Shown: one piece after another, positions 1 to 8,078 of the stretch
How positions within the stretch are numbered: the first letter of the stretch is position 1
How the letters are laid out: each line of letters opens with the position of its first letter
Assembly: GCA_963805525.1 (NCBI GenBank)
Contig: CAWDUT010000006.1
Location: forward strand, 124,001-188,000
Source of the DNA: DASQFQ01 sp963805525
Lineage (GTDB): Bacteria; Actinomycetota; Thermoleophilia; Solirubrobacterales; Solirubrobacteraceae
Length of the DNA: 64,000 nt
Direction: 5' to 3'
Notes under the pieces: generated by a model
Seen by the model: only the letters and a program-made list of their open reading frames with translations
Databases searched by the model: none
What the model was told of the DNA's origin: nothing
Translations under genes and position numbers: made by a program

Positions 1-1175
1 CGCGGCGCGGCCCTCAGCCGCGCCCGCGCGGCCGCGACGCCCGCGCGGAAGCCCGCCGCCTCCGCCGCCACCCAGTTGCGCACCACGCCCGCCACCGGCT
101 TCGGTGACATCTCGACCGTGCCGAGCTCGTCGACCAGCGAGCGCCCCGACGCGATCAGCCGCCCGCCGGAGTCGAGGCCGTCGAGGATCGAGCTCGCCTC
201 CCGCGCCGGCGGCACCGCGCGGATGCGCCACAGCACGCGGCGGAACGTCTCGCGCAGCCCGGCCGGCCCGGCCGCGGCGCGCATCCACGTCGCGACCATG
301 ACGAGCAGCCCGGCGCGGGTACCGCGCTGCAACGCCTCGTCGACCCCGAGGCCGGCGATCAATGTCGCCGCCACCGCGCTCACGAACAGCAGCGCGGTCA
401 GCGCCAGCCCGAGCGAGAGCGCCTCCGGGTCGGGGCGCGAGACCGCCCAGGCCAGCGCCAGCCATACGGCGACGCTGGCCAGCAACGCCCACCACGTGCC
501 GCTCAGCAGCAGCACGAACGCCACCGCGGCGGCGAGCGTGATCGCGCGCGGGTCGAAGCGCAGCGACCCACGGTCCTCCGACGGTCCGGCCGCGGGGACG
601 TGGACCTCGGTCAGCTGCGCCGGCCATGAAGTGAGCGCCCAGCGGTACACGAGCACCTGCGTGACCGTGTAGAAGGCCGCGAGGCCGATGTTCAGCACCA
701 AGGTCACGATCAGCGCGCCGCGCTCGCCCTCCGGCAGGATGCCGAGCCAGCCGGTGAGGGTGTCGTAGCTGCCGACATAGGCGTCGACCCCGCCGAGCAC
801 GATCCAGATGGCGGCGGCGGTGAGGACGGCGTAGTGCGTCAGCCGGATCGCGAAGCAGGCGGCGATCTGCAGCGGCAGGCCGGTGCCGCGGCGGTGCAGC
901 GCGCCGAGCAGCGGGGCGGTCAGCGCCTGGGTCAGCGGGCCGTTCACGCGCGCGGGACCCATGACCGCCACGGTCTGCAACATCGCTGCCGCGCTCGCCC
1001 CGTAGCCGGCGCGCACGCCCCGGAGCGCCGCAGCGCGCGCGAGCGCGATCCCGCCCGCGAGCGCGATCCAGAACTGCGCCGAGGGCGCCGCACGGGCCGC
1101 CAGGAACGAGACCGTGGCGACGTGCGCGAGGCCGGTCGTGGTCGGGGCGGGGGGATCTGAGACAGGCACGAACAT
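1..1175 (-). CDS. Polytopic membrane protein, unknown function (3' end outside window)
   Basis: An open frame read from an ATG at 1175 (start MFVPVSDPP) runs off the left edge without a stop, giving about 391 residues. It has at least four strongly hydrophobic segments, near residues 107-127, 150-172, 212-245 and 250-275. The remaining C-terminal part is soluble, Arg/Ala rich and contains ATWMRAAAGPAGLRETFRR. The topology recalls permease or energy-coupling transmembrane components, but I recognise no diagnostic motif. It is divergent from the GGDEF-EAL gene at 1244. Function is not assigned, and the missing C-terminus may carry the informative domain. Confidence 0.7.
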   Translation of the reverse strand, partial: MFVPVSDPPAPTTTGLAHVATVSFLAARAAPSAQFWIALAGGIALARAAALRGVRAGYGASAAAMLQTVAVMGPARVNGPLTQALTAPLLGALHRRGTGLPLQIAACFAIRLTHYAVLTAAAIWIVLGGVDAYVGSYDTLTGWLGILPEGERGALIVTLVLNIGLAAFYTVTQVLVYRWALTSWPAQLTEVHVPAAGPSEDRGSLRFDPRAITLAAAVAFVLLLSGTWWALLASVAVWLALAWAVSRPDPEALSLGLALTALLFVSAVAATLIAGLGVDEALQRGTRAGLLVMVATWMRAAAGPAGLRETFRRVLWRIRAVPPAREASSILDGLDSGGRLIASGRSLVDELGTVEMSPKPVAGVVRNWVAAEAAGFRAGVAAARARLRAAP

Positions 1176-1195
1176 CGATTGTCGCGCGCCTGGGC

Positions 1196-1222
1196 TCAAG
1201 GCGGAGCGGGATTGCGCCGACG
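1196..1222 (+). promoter_or_regulatory. Possible sigma28-type promoter of the GGDEF-EAL gene
   Basis: TCAAG at 1196-1200 and GCCGACG at 1216-1222 have the same spacing as the better sigma28-like match at 9076-9102. The -10 has C where the FliA consensus GCCGATAA has T. The match is weak and inferred. Confidence 0.25.
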
Positions 1223-1228
1223 CACCAC

Positions 1229-1242
1229 TCAGGGATCCCTGA
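1229..1242. promoter_or_regulatory. 14-bp perfect palindrome before the GGDEF-EAL start
   Basis: TCAGGGATCCCTGA is a perfect inverted repeat ending two bases before the ATG at 1244. It could be an operator, or a hairpin at the translation start. No factor can be named. Confidence 0.35.
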
Positions 1243-1243
1243 C

Positions 1244-3472
1244 ATGACGTCGCCCGTTCATCTCCTCAGGTCCGCGCGCGCACGGGCCGCCACCCTGCTT
1301 GGCTCCGCCTCGCTGACCGTTGCCGAACAGCGCTTCCGCCGCGTGTTCGAGGACTCGCCGACGCCGATGGCGCTTGCCGCCCTCGACATGACGGTGCTCG
1401 ACGTCAATGCCGCGCTCGCGAAGTTCCTGGGCCTGGAGGTGGCCGACATCGTGGGCGAGAACGTCGCCGATTTCAGCGAGCCCGAGGACATGCTCGTACA
1501 GCGGCGGATGCACGAGTCGCTGCTCGCCGGCGAGATGGGGCACTACACGATCGAGAAGCGCTACCGGCAGGCCGACGGCACGCACGTGCTGGGAGAGGTG
1601 ACCGTGTCCCTCGTCCGCGACGAGCGTGGCCGCCCCGTCTCCCTGCAGTCCCAGATTCGCGACATCTCCGAGCAGCGCCGCACCGCCGAGGCGCTCGACC
1701 GCCGCGCCCGCTACAGCGAGGCCGCCGCGGAGCTCGGTCGGATCGCGCTGGTCGCGGCCGACATGAGCGAGCTCGCCGAGCGGCTCGCGGAGGCCGTCGC
1801 CGAGCGGCTCGGCGCGGACACCTGCCAGATCACCGAGGTCGACGGTGTCGAGCTGCACTGCCTCGCGGTCCACGGCGCCGATATCGGCCGCAGCCAGGGT
1901 GAGCGCTGGACGATGCGCGAGCGCTCGCTCGCCGGCCTGGTGTTCGGGACCGACGGCCCTCTGGTGGTCGAGGAGCTGGCGAACAGCGAGCTCGACGCCT
2001 CGGCGGGACTGCTCGCCTCCGGCATGCGCAGCACGATGGGCGTCTCGGTCGAGGGCCGCGACGGCCCGGCCGGCATGGTCGCGGTGTTCAGCCGCGAGCA
2101 GCGCTCATGGAGCCACGAGGAGTCGTCGTTCCTGCACGTCGTCGCCAACGTCATGGGCTCGGCGATCGAGCGCTCGACGCGCGAGGAGGCCGCGGTCCAC
2201 CGCGCGCTGCACGACCCGCTGACCGGGCTGCCGAACCGCGACCTGTTCGCCGACCGGCTGGCGCTCACGCTTGCCCGCGCGCGCCGCGGCGGGCCGCTTC
2301 CGGCCGTGCTGATCGCCGACCTGGACCAGTTCAAGCTGATCAACGACTCGCTCGGCCACCAGGCCGGCGACGAGCTGCTGTGCGCGGTCGCGCCGCGGCT
2401 GGCCGCCGCGGTGCGGGACACGGACACGGTCGCGCGCTTCGGCGGCGACGAGTTCGTCGTGCTCTGCGACGGCGTGGGGAGCGAGGACCAGGCGCTCGAG
2501 CTCGCCAGGCGGCTCACCGCGGAGCTCGACGAACCGCTCCAGGTCGGCGGGGCGCCGGTCTACATCTCGGCCTCGTTCGGGGTCGCCTACGCCGGCGTCG
2601 ACAGCGACGCCGAGGGGCTCATGCGCGACGCCGACGCCGCGCTGTATCGCGCGAAGGCGCGCGGCCGCGGGCGCTGCGAGCTGTTCGACGCCCCGATGCG
2701 CGCGCAGGCGATGGCGCGGCTGGAGATCGAGACGGGGCTGCGGGTCGCGCTCGGCACCGACCAGCTCGCCATGCACTTCCAGCCGGTCGTCGACCTCGCG
2801 AGCGGCGCCACGCTGGCGCTCGAGGCGCTGATGCGCTGGCGCCACCCCGTGCGCGGCCCGGTGTCGCCCGGTGAGTTCATCCCGGTCGCCGAGGAGAGCG
2901 GGCTGATCGTGCCGCTCGGCCGCTGGGCGCTGCTCGAGGCGTGCGCCCAGGCGGCGGCGCTGGGAGCCGACGGGCCGCCGGTGAGCGTCAACCTCTCCGC
3001 GCGCCAGCTCGCGCATCCGGGGATCGTCGAGCACGTCGTCGAGGCACTCGACAGCACCGGGCTGCCGGCCGGCCGCCTGTGGCTGGAACTGACCGAGACC
3101 GCGCTGTTCGAGGAGGCCGACTCGCCGCTGCCGGTGCTGCACGAGCTGAAGGCGCTCGGCGTCCTGCTCGTGCTCGACGACTTCGGGACGGGCTACTCGT
3201 CGCTCGCCTACCTCCAGCGCTTCCCGCTCGACGCGCTGAAGATCGACCGCGCGTTCGTGGCCGAGATGACCGAGGACCCGCGGGCCGCGGCGCTGGTCAA
3301 GGCGATCGCGACGATGGCGCGCTCGCTGGGGCTCACCGTGGTGCCGGAGGGGATCGAGACCGAGGCGCAGCGCGAGGCGCTGCTCGCGCTCGGCTGCCGC
3401 TACGGCCAGGGCTTCCTGTTCGGCCGCCCGGCCCCGCCGAGCGTGTACCAGGACTCGGTGGCCGCGGCCTAG
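1244..3472 (+). CDS. PAS-GAF-GGDEF-EAL c-di-GMP turnover protein
   Basis: This 742-residue cytoplasmic protein has a PAS domain (about 28-145), a GAF domain (about 160-310), a GGDEF domain (about 320-480) and an EAL domain (about 500-740). The cyclase motif is intact: GGDEF at residues 400-404, with an RxxD inhibitory site (RDTD) five residues upstream. The phosphodiesterase half also looks active, with EAL at 527-529, ELTET, DDFGTGYSS, KIDR and EGIET. It may therefore both make and degrade c-di-GMP, with direction set by the sensory domains. No membrane segment is visible. Its stop shares the CTAG at 3469-3472 with the convergent oxidoreductase. Confidence 0.93.
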   Translation: MTSPVHLLRSARARAATLLGSASLTVAEQRFRRVFEDSPTPMALAALDMTVLDVNAALAKFLGLEVADIVGENVADFSEPEDMLVQRRMHESLLAGEMGHYTIEKRYRQADGTHVLGEVTVSLVRDERGRPVSLQSQIRDISEQRRTAEALDRRARYSEAAAELGRIALVAADMSELAERLAEAVAERLGADTCQITEVDGVELHCLAVHGADIGRSQGERWTMRERSLAGLVFGTDGPLVVEELANSELDASAGLLASGMRSTMGVSVEGRDGPAGMVAVFSREQRSWSHEESSFLHVVANVMGSAIERSTREEAAVHRALHDPLTGLPNRDLFADRLALTLARARRGGPLPAVLIADLDQFKLINDSLGHQAGDELLCAVAPRLAAAVRDTDTVARFGGDEFVVLCDGVGSEDQALELARRLTAELDEPLQVGGAPVYISASFGVAYAGVDSDAEGLMRDADAALYRAKARGRGRCELFDAPMRAQAMARLEIETGLRVALGTDQLAMHFQPVVDLASGATLALEALMRWRHPVRGPVSPGEFIPVAEESGLIVPLGRWALLEACAQAAALGADGPPVSVNLSARQLAHPGIVEHVVEALDSTGLPAGRLWLELTETALFEEADSPLPVLHELKALGVLLVLDDFGTGYSSLAYLQRFPLDALKIDRAFVAEMTEDPRAAALVKAIATMARSLGLTVVPEGIETEAQREALLALGCRYGQGFLFGRPAPPSVYQDSVAAA

Positions 3473-4548
3473 AAGCGGGTCGCGGCGAGCTCCGGCGGGA
3501 TCGTCGCCGGCTTGCCGAGGACCGCGTCGGCGACGAGCCGGGCGGAGCCGGGGCCGAGCGAGACGCCCCACGGGCCGTGGCCGGTGGCCAGGAACAGGCC
3601 CGGCGTGGCGAGCGGGCCGAGCAGCGGGCGGCCGTCCGGGCTGGCGGGGCGCGCGCAGGCGCGGACCGAGGCGGCGTGGGTGCCGGCCAGCTGCGGGATG
3701 AAGCGCGTGCCGCGCTCGAGCAGGGCGGGCGCCAGCTCGGCGGGATCCGGCTGCTCCGGGAGGAACGTCGAGCCGAGGGCGGAGACGCCGGCGCGGGTGA
3801 CGATGCTGAACAGCGGGCCGGTGACGCCGCCCGAGGTCTTCAGGCTCTCGATGCCGCTCTCCTCGATCGAGTGGCGGGGCGGGTGGCTGAGGCGGAGCTC
3901 GACGTTGACGCCCCACGACGGCACGACCGGCCGCCACGCGCCGCTGGGGTCGACGAGCGCGGCGCTCCATGGGCCGGCGGCGACGACGACCGCGCCGGCG
4001 GGCTCCTCGCCCTGCGGCGTGCGGACGCTCACGGCGCGGTCGCCCTCGATGACCGGCGTGGCGAGCACCCCCTCGCGGATCTCCGCGCCGGCCTCGCGGG
4101 CGCGGGCGGCGAAGGCCCGGGTGGCGGCGGCGGGCGGGACGGGCCGGCCGGTGTCGAGGCGGAAGGCGGCGAGATCCTCCGCGAGCGCGGGCTCGAGCTC
4201 GTGCGGCGCGTCGAGCGCCTCGGCGGCGAGCTCCGGGAACTGCCCGGCGATTTCCGCGCGGATCGGCTCCAGTGCCGCGGCGTCCTCGCCCACGACGAGC
4301 ACCCCGACGACCTCCGGCGGCAGCTCGAACCCGTGCCCGAGCTCGGCGTAGAGCGCCTCGGACGCCGCGAAGACGTCCGTCAGCGCGTCGTCCATCGGGT
4401 GCTGGAGCAGCCCGGCGTTGCGTCCGGACGCGCCGGCGGCGACCTCCTCGCGCTCGTAGAGCCGGACGCGCGCGCCGTCCTCGGCGAGGAAGGCGGCGAG
4501 CGCGCAGCCGATGATCCCGCCCCCGACGATGGCGACATCCGAGTTCAC
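3469..4548 (-). CDS. FAD-dependent amine/D-amino-acid oxidase family protein (DadA-like)
   Basis: This 359-residue protein starts at a GTG and opens with the dinucleotide-binding motif VAIVGGGIIGCALA, followed by a YER acidic strand end and GASGRNAGLL, typical of the DAO fold (glycine, sarcosine and D-amino-acid oxidases). A second FAD motif, ATGHGPWGVSLGPGSA, lies near residue 320. It probably oxidises a secondary or primary amine using FAD; the substrate cannot be told from sequence. It is divergent from the DUF6457 gene 23 bases away and convergent with the GGDEF-EAL gene, sharing its stop region. Confidence 0.88.
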   Translation of the reverse strand: MNSDVAIVGGGIIGCALAAFLAEDGARVRLYEREEVAAGASGRNAGLLQHPMDDALTDVFAASEALYAELGHGFELPPEVVGVLVVGEDAAALEPIRAEIAGQFPELAAEALDAPHELEPALAEDLAAFRLDTGRPVPPAAATRAFAARAREAGAEIREGVLATPVIEGDRAVSVRTPQGEEPAGAVVVAAGPWSAALVDPSGAWRPVVPSWGVNVELRLSHPPRHSIEESGIESLKTSGGVTGPLFSIVTRAGVSALGSTFLPEQPDPAELAPALLERGTRFIPQLAGTHAASVRACARPASPDGRPLLGPLATPGLFLATGHGPWGVSLGPGSARLVADAVLGKPATIPPELAATRF

Positions 4549-4571
4549 CGAGGGCAGGCTAACGTCCGGGC

Positions 4572-4778
4572 ATGGCTCCCACCGCAGAGGAATGGATCGC
4601 CCAGTTCGCCGAGGCGCTGGGCAAGCCCGTGCCCGACGAGGCCACGATGGAGGCGATCCTCGAGCTCGCCTCGGTGGCCGCGCACTCGTCCGAGCGCAAG
4701 GCGGCGCCGATCGCCTGCTGGCTCGCGGCGGGGGGCGACCTCGCCGAGGCGCAGCGGATCGCCGAGTCGCTCAGCTGA
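4572..4778 (+). CDS. Small DUF6457-type protein
   Basis: A 68-residue acidic protein beginning MAPTAEEWIAQFAEALG. It matches my recollection of DUF6457, a short helical domain found next to or fused with MobA-like nucleotidyltransferases in actinobacteria. Here it is convergent with mobA, their 3' ends overlapping by eight bases, which fits a link to molybdenum cofactor biosynthesis. No catalytic residues are evident, so an accessory role is inferred. Confidence 0.75.
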   Translation: MAPTAEEWIAQFAEALGKPVPDEATMEAILELASVAAHSSERKAAPIACWLAAGGDLAEAQRIAESLS

Positions 4779-5313
4779 GCGCGGCTTCGGCCCGCGCCAG
4801 CGCCTCCGGGTCGTTGATCCCGACGAGCTCTTCGGTGTCCGCTGCCACGGGCGCGGCACCGAGCTCGGCCAGCACCGCCCGCACCGCCGCCTCGCGCACC
4901 AGCCCGGCGCGGAGCACCGGCAGCGCCGACGGCTCGTAGCGAGCAGGGAACGCCTCGCCGGCCGGAGCCGCCACGCCCCGCGCCACGGCGAGCCGCGCGA
5001 TCAACCCGGGGCTGACGAACGGCATGTCGCACGCGAGCGCGACGACCGGCCCACCCGCCCGCTCCAGCGCCGCGACCAGCCCGGTCAGGGGATGCGAGGG
5101 AGCCGCGGGCTCATCCCAGATGGGCACCTCCAGCGGCGGGAGTGCGGAACCGGGCTTGGCCACCACGACAGCCTCCAGCCCCGCCGCGGCGGCGGCGGCA
5201 AGGGGCCACGCGATGAGCGGCCTCCCGCCCAACAACACCGTCGCCTTCGCCGTCCCCATCCGGCGGGAAAGCCCCCCGGCGAGCACCACCGCGAGAGGCA
5301 GACCCTCAACCAC
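4771..5313 (-). CDS. mobA: Molybdenum cofactor guanylyltransferase-like NTP transferase
   Basis: Read from a GTG at 5313, the 180-residue protein begins VVEGLPLAVVLAGGLSRRMG, the N-terminal nucleotide-binding signature of MobA, then K (TAKATVLLGG) and LACDMPFVSP, which supplies the metal-binding aspartate. MobA transfers GMP to molybdopterin in the cytoplasm. The upstream frame is open, so a longer fusion can be read, but homology begins at this GTG and the region before it is the 3' end of the FHA-protease gene. A strong hairpin (5318-5334) lies directly before the start. It is probably last in an operon after the kinase and protease. Confidence 0.85.
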   Translation of the reverse strand: MVEGLPLAVVLAGGLSRRMGTAKATVLLGGRPLIAWPLAAAAAAGLEAVVVAKPGSALPPLEVPIWDEPAAPSHPLTGLVAALERAGGPVVALACDMPFVSPGLIARLAVARGVAAPAGEAFPARYEPSALPVLRAGLVREAAVRAVLAELGAAPVAADTEELVGINDPEALARAEAALS

Positions 5314-5317
5314 CCTC

Positions 5318-5334
5318 GAGGGGTCTGACCCCTC
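5318..5334. repeat. Perfect GGGGTC inverted repeat before mobA
   Basis: GAGGGGTCTGACCCCTC has 8-bp arms around a single T. It lies in the 47-base gap between the FHA-protease stop and the mobA start, over the likely ribosome-binding region of mobA. It may be a transcription or translation attenuator, or a dispersed palindromic repeat. Confidence 0.55.
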
Positions 5335-5360
5335 CTCGTCCCTGGAGGGGCCGCCGCCGG

Positions 5361-6719
5361 TCACGCCAGCGCCATCTCCACATCGCGGGTCTTGCCGCCC
5401 GGACGCGCGAGCGTGAGCCGGACCTTCGCGCCGCTGGGGTGGCCCGCCATCGCCTCGCAGTAGGACTGGAGCGTCGTTCCGACCCGCTTGCCGTCGACGC
5501 CCACGAGCACCTCGCCGCGGCCGGCGATGTCCGCCTTGGCCGCCGGGGTCCCCGGCACGGCTCCCGTGACGTACAGCCCGGCGGGGAGCTTCCGGTCGAC
5601 GAGCTCGGCGGTCGTCGGGTAGCCGAAGGTCGCGCCGGTCCAGGCGAGCGACTTCCCCCGCCGCAGCTCGCGCAGCACGCTCCGCGCCCGGTCGATGCCG
5701 ATCGCGAAGTTCTGGCCCTCGAGCGCGCGGCCGTCTGAGCCGGTGGTCCGGGCCGCGGCGTTGACGCCGATCACGCGCCCGTCCAGGTCCACCAGCGGCC
5801 CGCCGGAGTTGCCCGGGTTCAGCGCGGTGTCGGTCTGGATCGCGTCCTGGTAGGCGGGCACGTCGGGGGACGGGTCGCGGAACGCGGTGCTGGTGGCGGA
5901 GACGACCCCTCGCGTCGACGTCACCGCGTCGCCCGGCGCCGCGTTCGCCGCGTAGCCCAGCGCGACCACGGTCTCGCCCTGCTCGACGCTCGAGCCGCGC
6001 CCCAACCGCGCGGCCTTGAGCCCGTCCGCGCCGCCCACCCGCAGCAGCGCCAGGTCCTCGCACGGCGCTGCCGCGACCACCGTCGCCTCCTTCCCGCCCA
6101 CCCGGAAGCGCTCGCCCTCGTTGACCACGTGCCCAGCGGTGACGACCAGGCCCTGCCGCGCGTCGAGCACCCAGCCCGAGCCGGTCGCGGTCTGCTGTGT
6201 GCCCCGCCGCGCCTGGACCAGCACGGTCGACGGCGACACCTCGCGCACCACCGCCGGCACCCGGTCCTCGTCCCCGCCGCCCCCGCCCGTCAGCAGCAGC
6301 ACCGCCACCGCGATCAGCGCCACCACAGCCGCCCCCGCCGCGGCCCAGGTCGCGCGCCGCGCCCCCCGGGTCGCGCGCCCGACCACCGACCACGTCGGCG
6401 CCGGCGCCGCGCCGCCCTCCGACGCGGGCCGCCGCGCCATCACGGCGATCTCGACGCCGCCCACGACCAGCTCCTCGCCCCCGGCCAGCAGCGCCTCAGA
6501 AACCCGCCGGCCGTCCACGAACGTCCCGTTCGCCGAGCCGAGGTCGGCCAGCCGCACCCCGCCCGCCGGCTCTGCCCGCAGCTCGGCGTGCTGGCGCGAC
6601 GCGCGCTCGTCACGGATGACGAGGTCGCAGCCCTGGACACGCCCGAGGACGAACGGCCGGTCCGCCGGCACCTCGACCGTCCGCCCGGCGTCCGCGCCGG
6701 ACAGGACTCTCAGCCACAC
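5361..6719 (-). CDS. FHA domain-transmembrane-HtrA-like serine protease with PDZ
   Basis: A 452-residue protein from a GTG start. Residues about 1-95 form an FHA phosphothreonine-binding domain (LGR, SRQHAEL, LGSANGTFVDGRRV). A membrane helix follows near 128-148. Next is a trypsin-like protease with the triad His in TAGHVVN, Asp in CEDLALLRV and Ser in LNPGNSGGPL, and a C-terminal PDZ-like domain. The FHA part should be cytoplasmic and the protease outside. It lies four bases after the Ser/Thr kinase gene, so FHA recognition of a phosphothreonine made by that kinase is a natural inference. Substrates are unknown; envelope quality control is typical for HtrA proteins. Confidence 0.92.
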   Translation of the reverse strand: MWLRVLSGADAGRTVEVPADRPFVLGRVQGCDLVIRDERASRQHAELRAEPAGGVRLADLGSANGTFVDGRRVSEALLAGGEELVVGGVEIAVMARRPASEGGAAPAPTWSVVGRATRGARRATWAAAGAAVVALIAVAVLLLTGGGGGDEDRVPAVVREVSPSTVLVQARRGTQQTATGSGWVLDARQGLVVTAGHVVNEGERFRVGGKEATVVAAAPCEDLALLRVGGADGLKAARLGRGSSVEQGETVVALGYAANAAPGDAVTSTRGVVSATSTAFRDPSPDVPAYQDAIQTDTALNPGNSGGPLVDLDGRVIGVNAAARTTGSDGRALEGQNFAIGIDRARSVLRELRRGKSLAWTGATFGYPTTAELVDRKLPAGLYVTGAVPGTPAAKADIAGRGEVLVGVDGKRVGTTLQSYCEAMAGHPSGAKVRLTLARPGGKTRDVEMALA

Positions 6720-6723
6720 GAGC

Positions 6724-8067
6724 TCATATGGCGACCGCGTCGGCGCCCAGGAGCTTGCGCAGCTTCACCTGCAGCTGGAGAGGGGAGAACGGCGTCGCCA
6801 AGGTCTCGTCCGCGTCGGCGCGGGCCACCTCCCGGGTGCGCGCCTGCTTGTCGCGCACCACGAGCAGCACCTTCGACTCGCGCGTCACCGGGTCGGCCCG
6901 GAGCTCCTCGAGCACGTCGCGCGAGGCCAGCGCGGGCGCGTTCCAGTCGAGCACCAGCAGGTCCGGCCGGCGGTCGCGGATCGTCTCGAGCAGGTCGTCG
7001 CCCTCGGGCGCCTGCTCGACCTCGCAGCGGTTGCCGACCGCCACCTGGACGATCGCCTGCGTGCGCTGGTCGAGCCCGGCCAGCAGCATCCGCGAGCGCC
7101 GCTCGGAGTCGGGCACCACCGTCGGCGCGGCGTCGGTCGGCAGCTTGCGCCCGACCGCGGTCACCATGTCCGGCGCGTCGCCGCCGGCGGGCACGCCGCG
7201 CCCCGGCACGGTGTCGGCCAGCGGCCCGGCGGCGTCGATCACCACGCGCGCCGCCGACATCAGGTCGCTGCAGGACTGGAAGCGCCGCTCGGGCGACTTG
7301 TCGAGCCCCTTGGCGATCACCGCGTCGAGCCCGGCAGGCAGCTCCGGCCGCACGTCGGTGAGCTTCGGCGGCGTCTCGCTGAGATGCGCGTAGATGACCG
7401 CCACGTCGGTGTCGCGCTCGAACGGCACGTGGCCCGTGAGGCAGTGGAACAGCAGGCAGGCGAGCGAATAGACGTCGGTGCGCGCGTCGACGTCGCCCGC
7501 CTCGATCTGCTCGGGAGCGACGTAGTGGATCGTCCCCACCAGCTCGCCGGCCTGGGTCAGCCCCGACTTCGAGCCGCCCGAGCGCTTGGTCAGCCCGAAG
7601 TCGGTCAGGTACGCGCGGCGGCCCTCGATCAGCACGTTGCCCGGCTTGACGTCGCGGTGGATCAGCGCCATGCCGTGCGCGGCGTCCAGCGCCGAGGCGA
7701 CCTGGCGGCAGACGTCGATCGCCCGGTAGGGCCGCAGCCGCCCCTCTTCATTCAAGATCGCCTGCAGGTCGGAGCCGCGGATGAACTGCATCGCGATGTA
7801 GAGCGTCTGGCCCGACTGGCCGGCGTCGTAGACCGTGACGATGTTGGGGTGCTGGAGCGCGGCGGCGATCCGCGCCTCGCGGATGAAGCGCGAGCGGAAG
7901 CCCTTGGTATCGGCGAACTCGGGGGCGATGATCTTGATCGCCGCGCGGCGCTGCAGGTTCATGTGCTGCGCGCGGTAGACCACGCCCATGCCGCCCCGGC
8001 CGATCCGCTCTTCGATGCGGTAACCGGCGATCTCGGTGCCGAGGCGTGGGTCTTCGGGTTCCGCCAT
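6724..8067 (-). CDS. Ser/Thr protein kinase with C-terminal receiver-like domain
   Basis: This 447-residue protein has a complete Hanks-type kinase domain (about 15-275): GRGGMG loop, AIK lysine, HRDVKPGN, DFG and APEQ. Instead of PASTA repeats or a membrane helix it ends in a receiver-like fold (about 320-445). That domain keeps an Asp in LLVLDWNAP, but the usual KPF reads TPF and the beta4 Thr/Ser is lost, so it is probably not a normal phosphoacceptor. The kinase is predicted to be cytoplasmic. It is followed after four bases by the FHA-protease gene and is divergent from the HD-GYP gene, whose start is 11 bases away. Confidence 0.92.
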   Translation of the reverse strand: MAEPEDPRLGTEIAGYRIEERIGRGGMGVVYRAQHMNLQRRAAIKIIAPEFADTKGFRSRFIREARIAAALQHPNIVTVYDAGQSGQTLYIAMQFIRGSDLQAILNEEGRLRPYRAIDVCRQVASALDAAHGMALIHRDVKPGNVLIEGRRAYLTDFGLTKRSGGSKSGLTQAGELVGTIHYVAPEQIEAGDVDARTDVYSLACLLFHCLTGHVPFERDTDVAVIYAHLSETPPKLTDVRPELPAGLDAVIAKGLDKSPERRFQSCSDLMSAARVVIDAAGPLADTVPGRGVPAGGDAPDMVTAVGRKLPTDAAPTVVPDSERRSRMLLAGLDQRTQAIVQVAVGNRCEVEQAPEGDDLLETIRDRRPDLLVLDWNAPALASRDVLEELRADPVTRESKVLLVVRDKQARTREVARADADETLATPFSPLQLQVKLRKLLGADAVAI

Positions 8068-8078
8068 GATGGTCGATT

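Noticed and set aside
3469..3472. Shared CTAG stop codons of convergent genes (also at 54145) as a regulatory feature
   Set aside because: CTAG naturally gives TAG on both strands; it reflects compact packing and needs no special function.
4771..6393. A single 540-residue MobA fusion on the minus strand
   Set aside because: The N-terminal two thirds is an out-of-frame reading of the FHA-protease gene; MobA homology starts at 5313.
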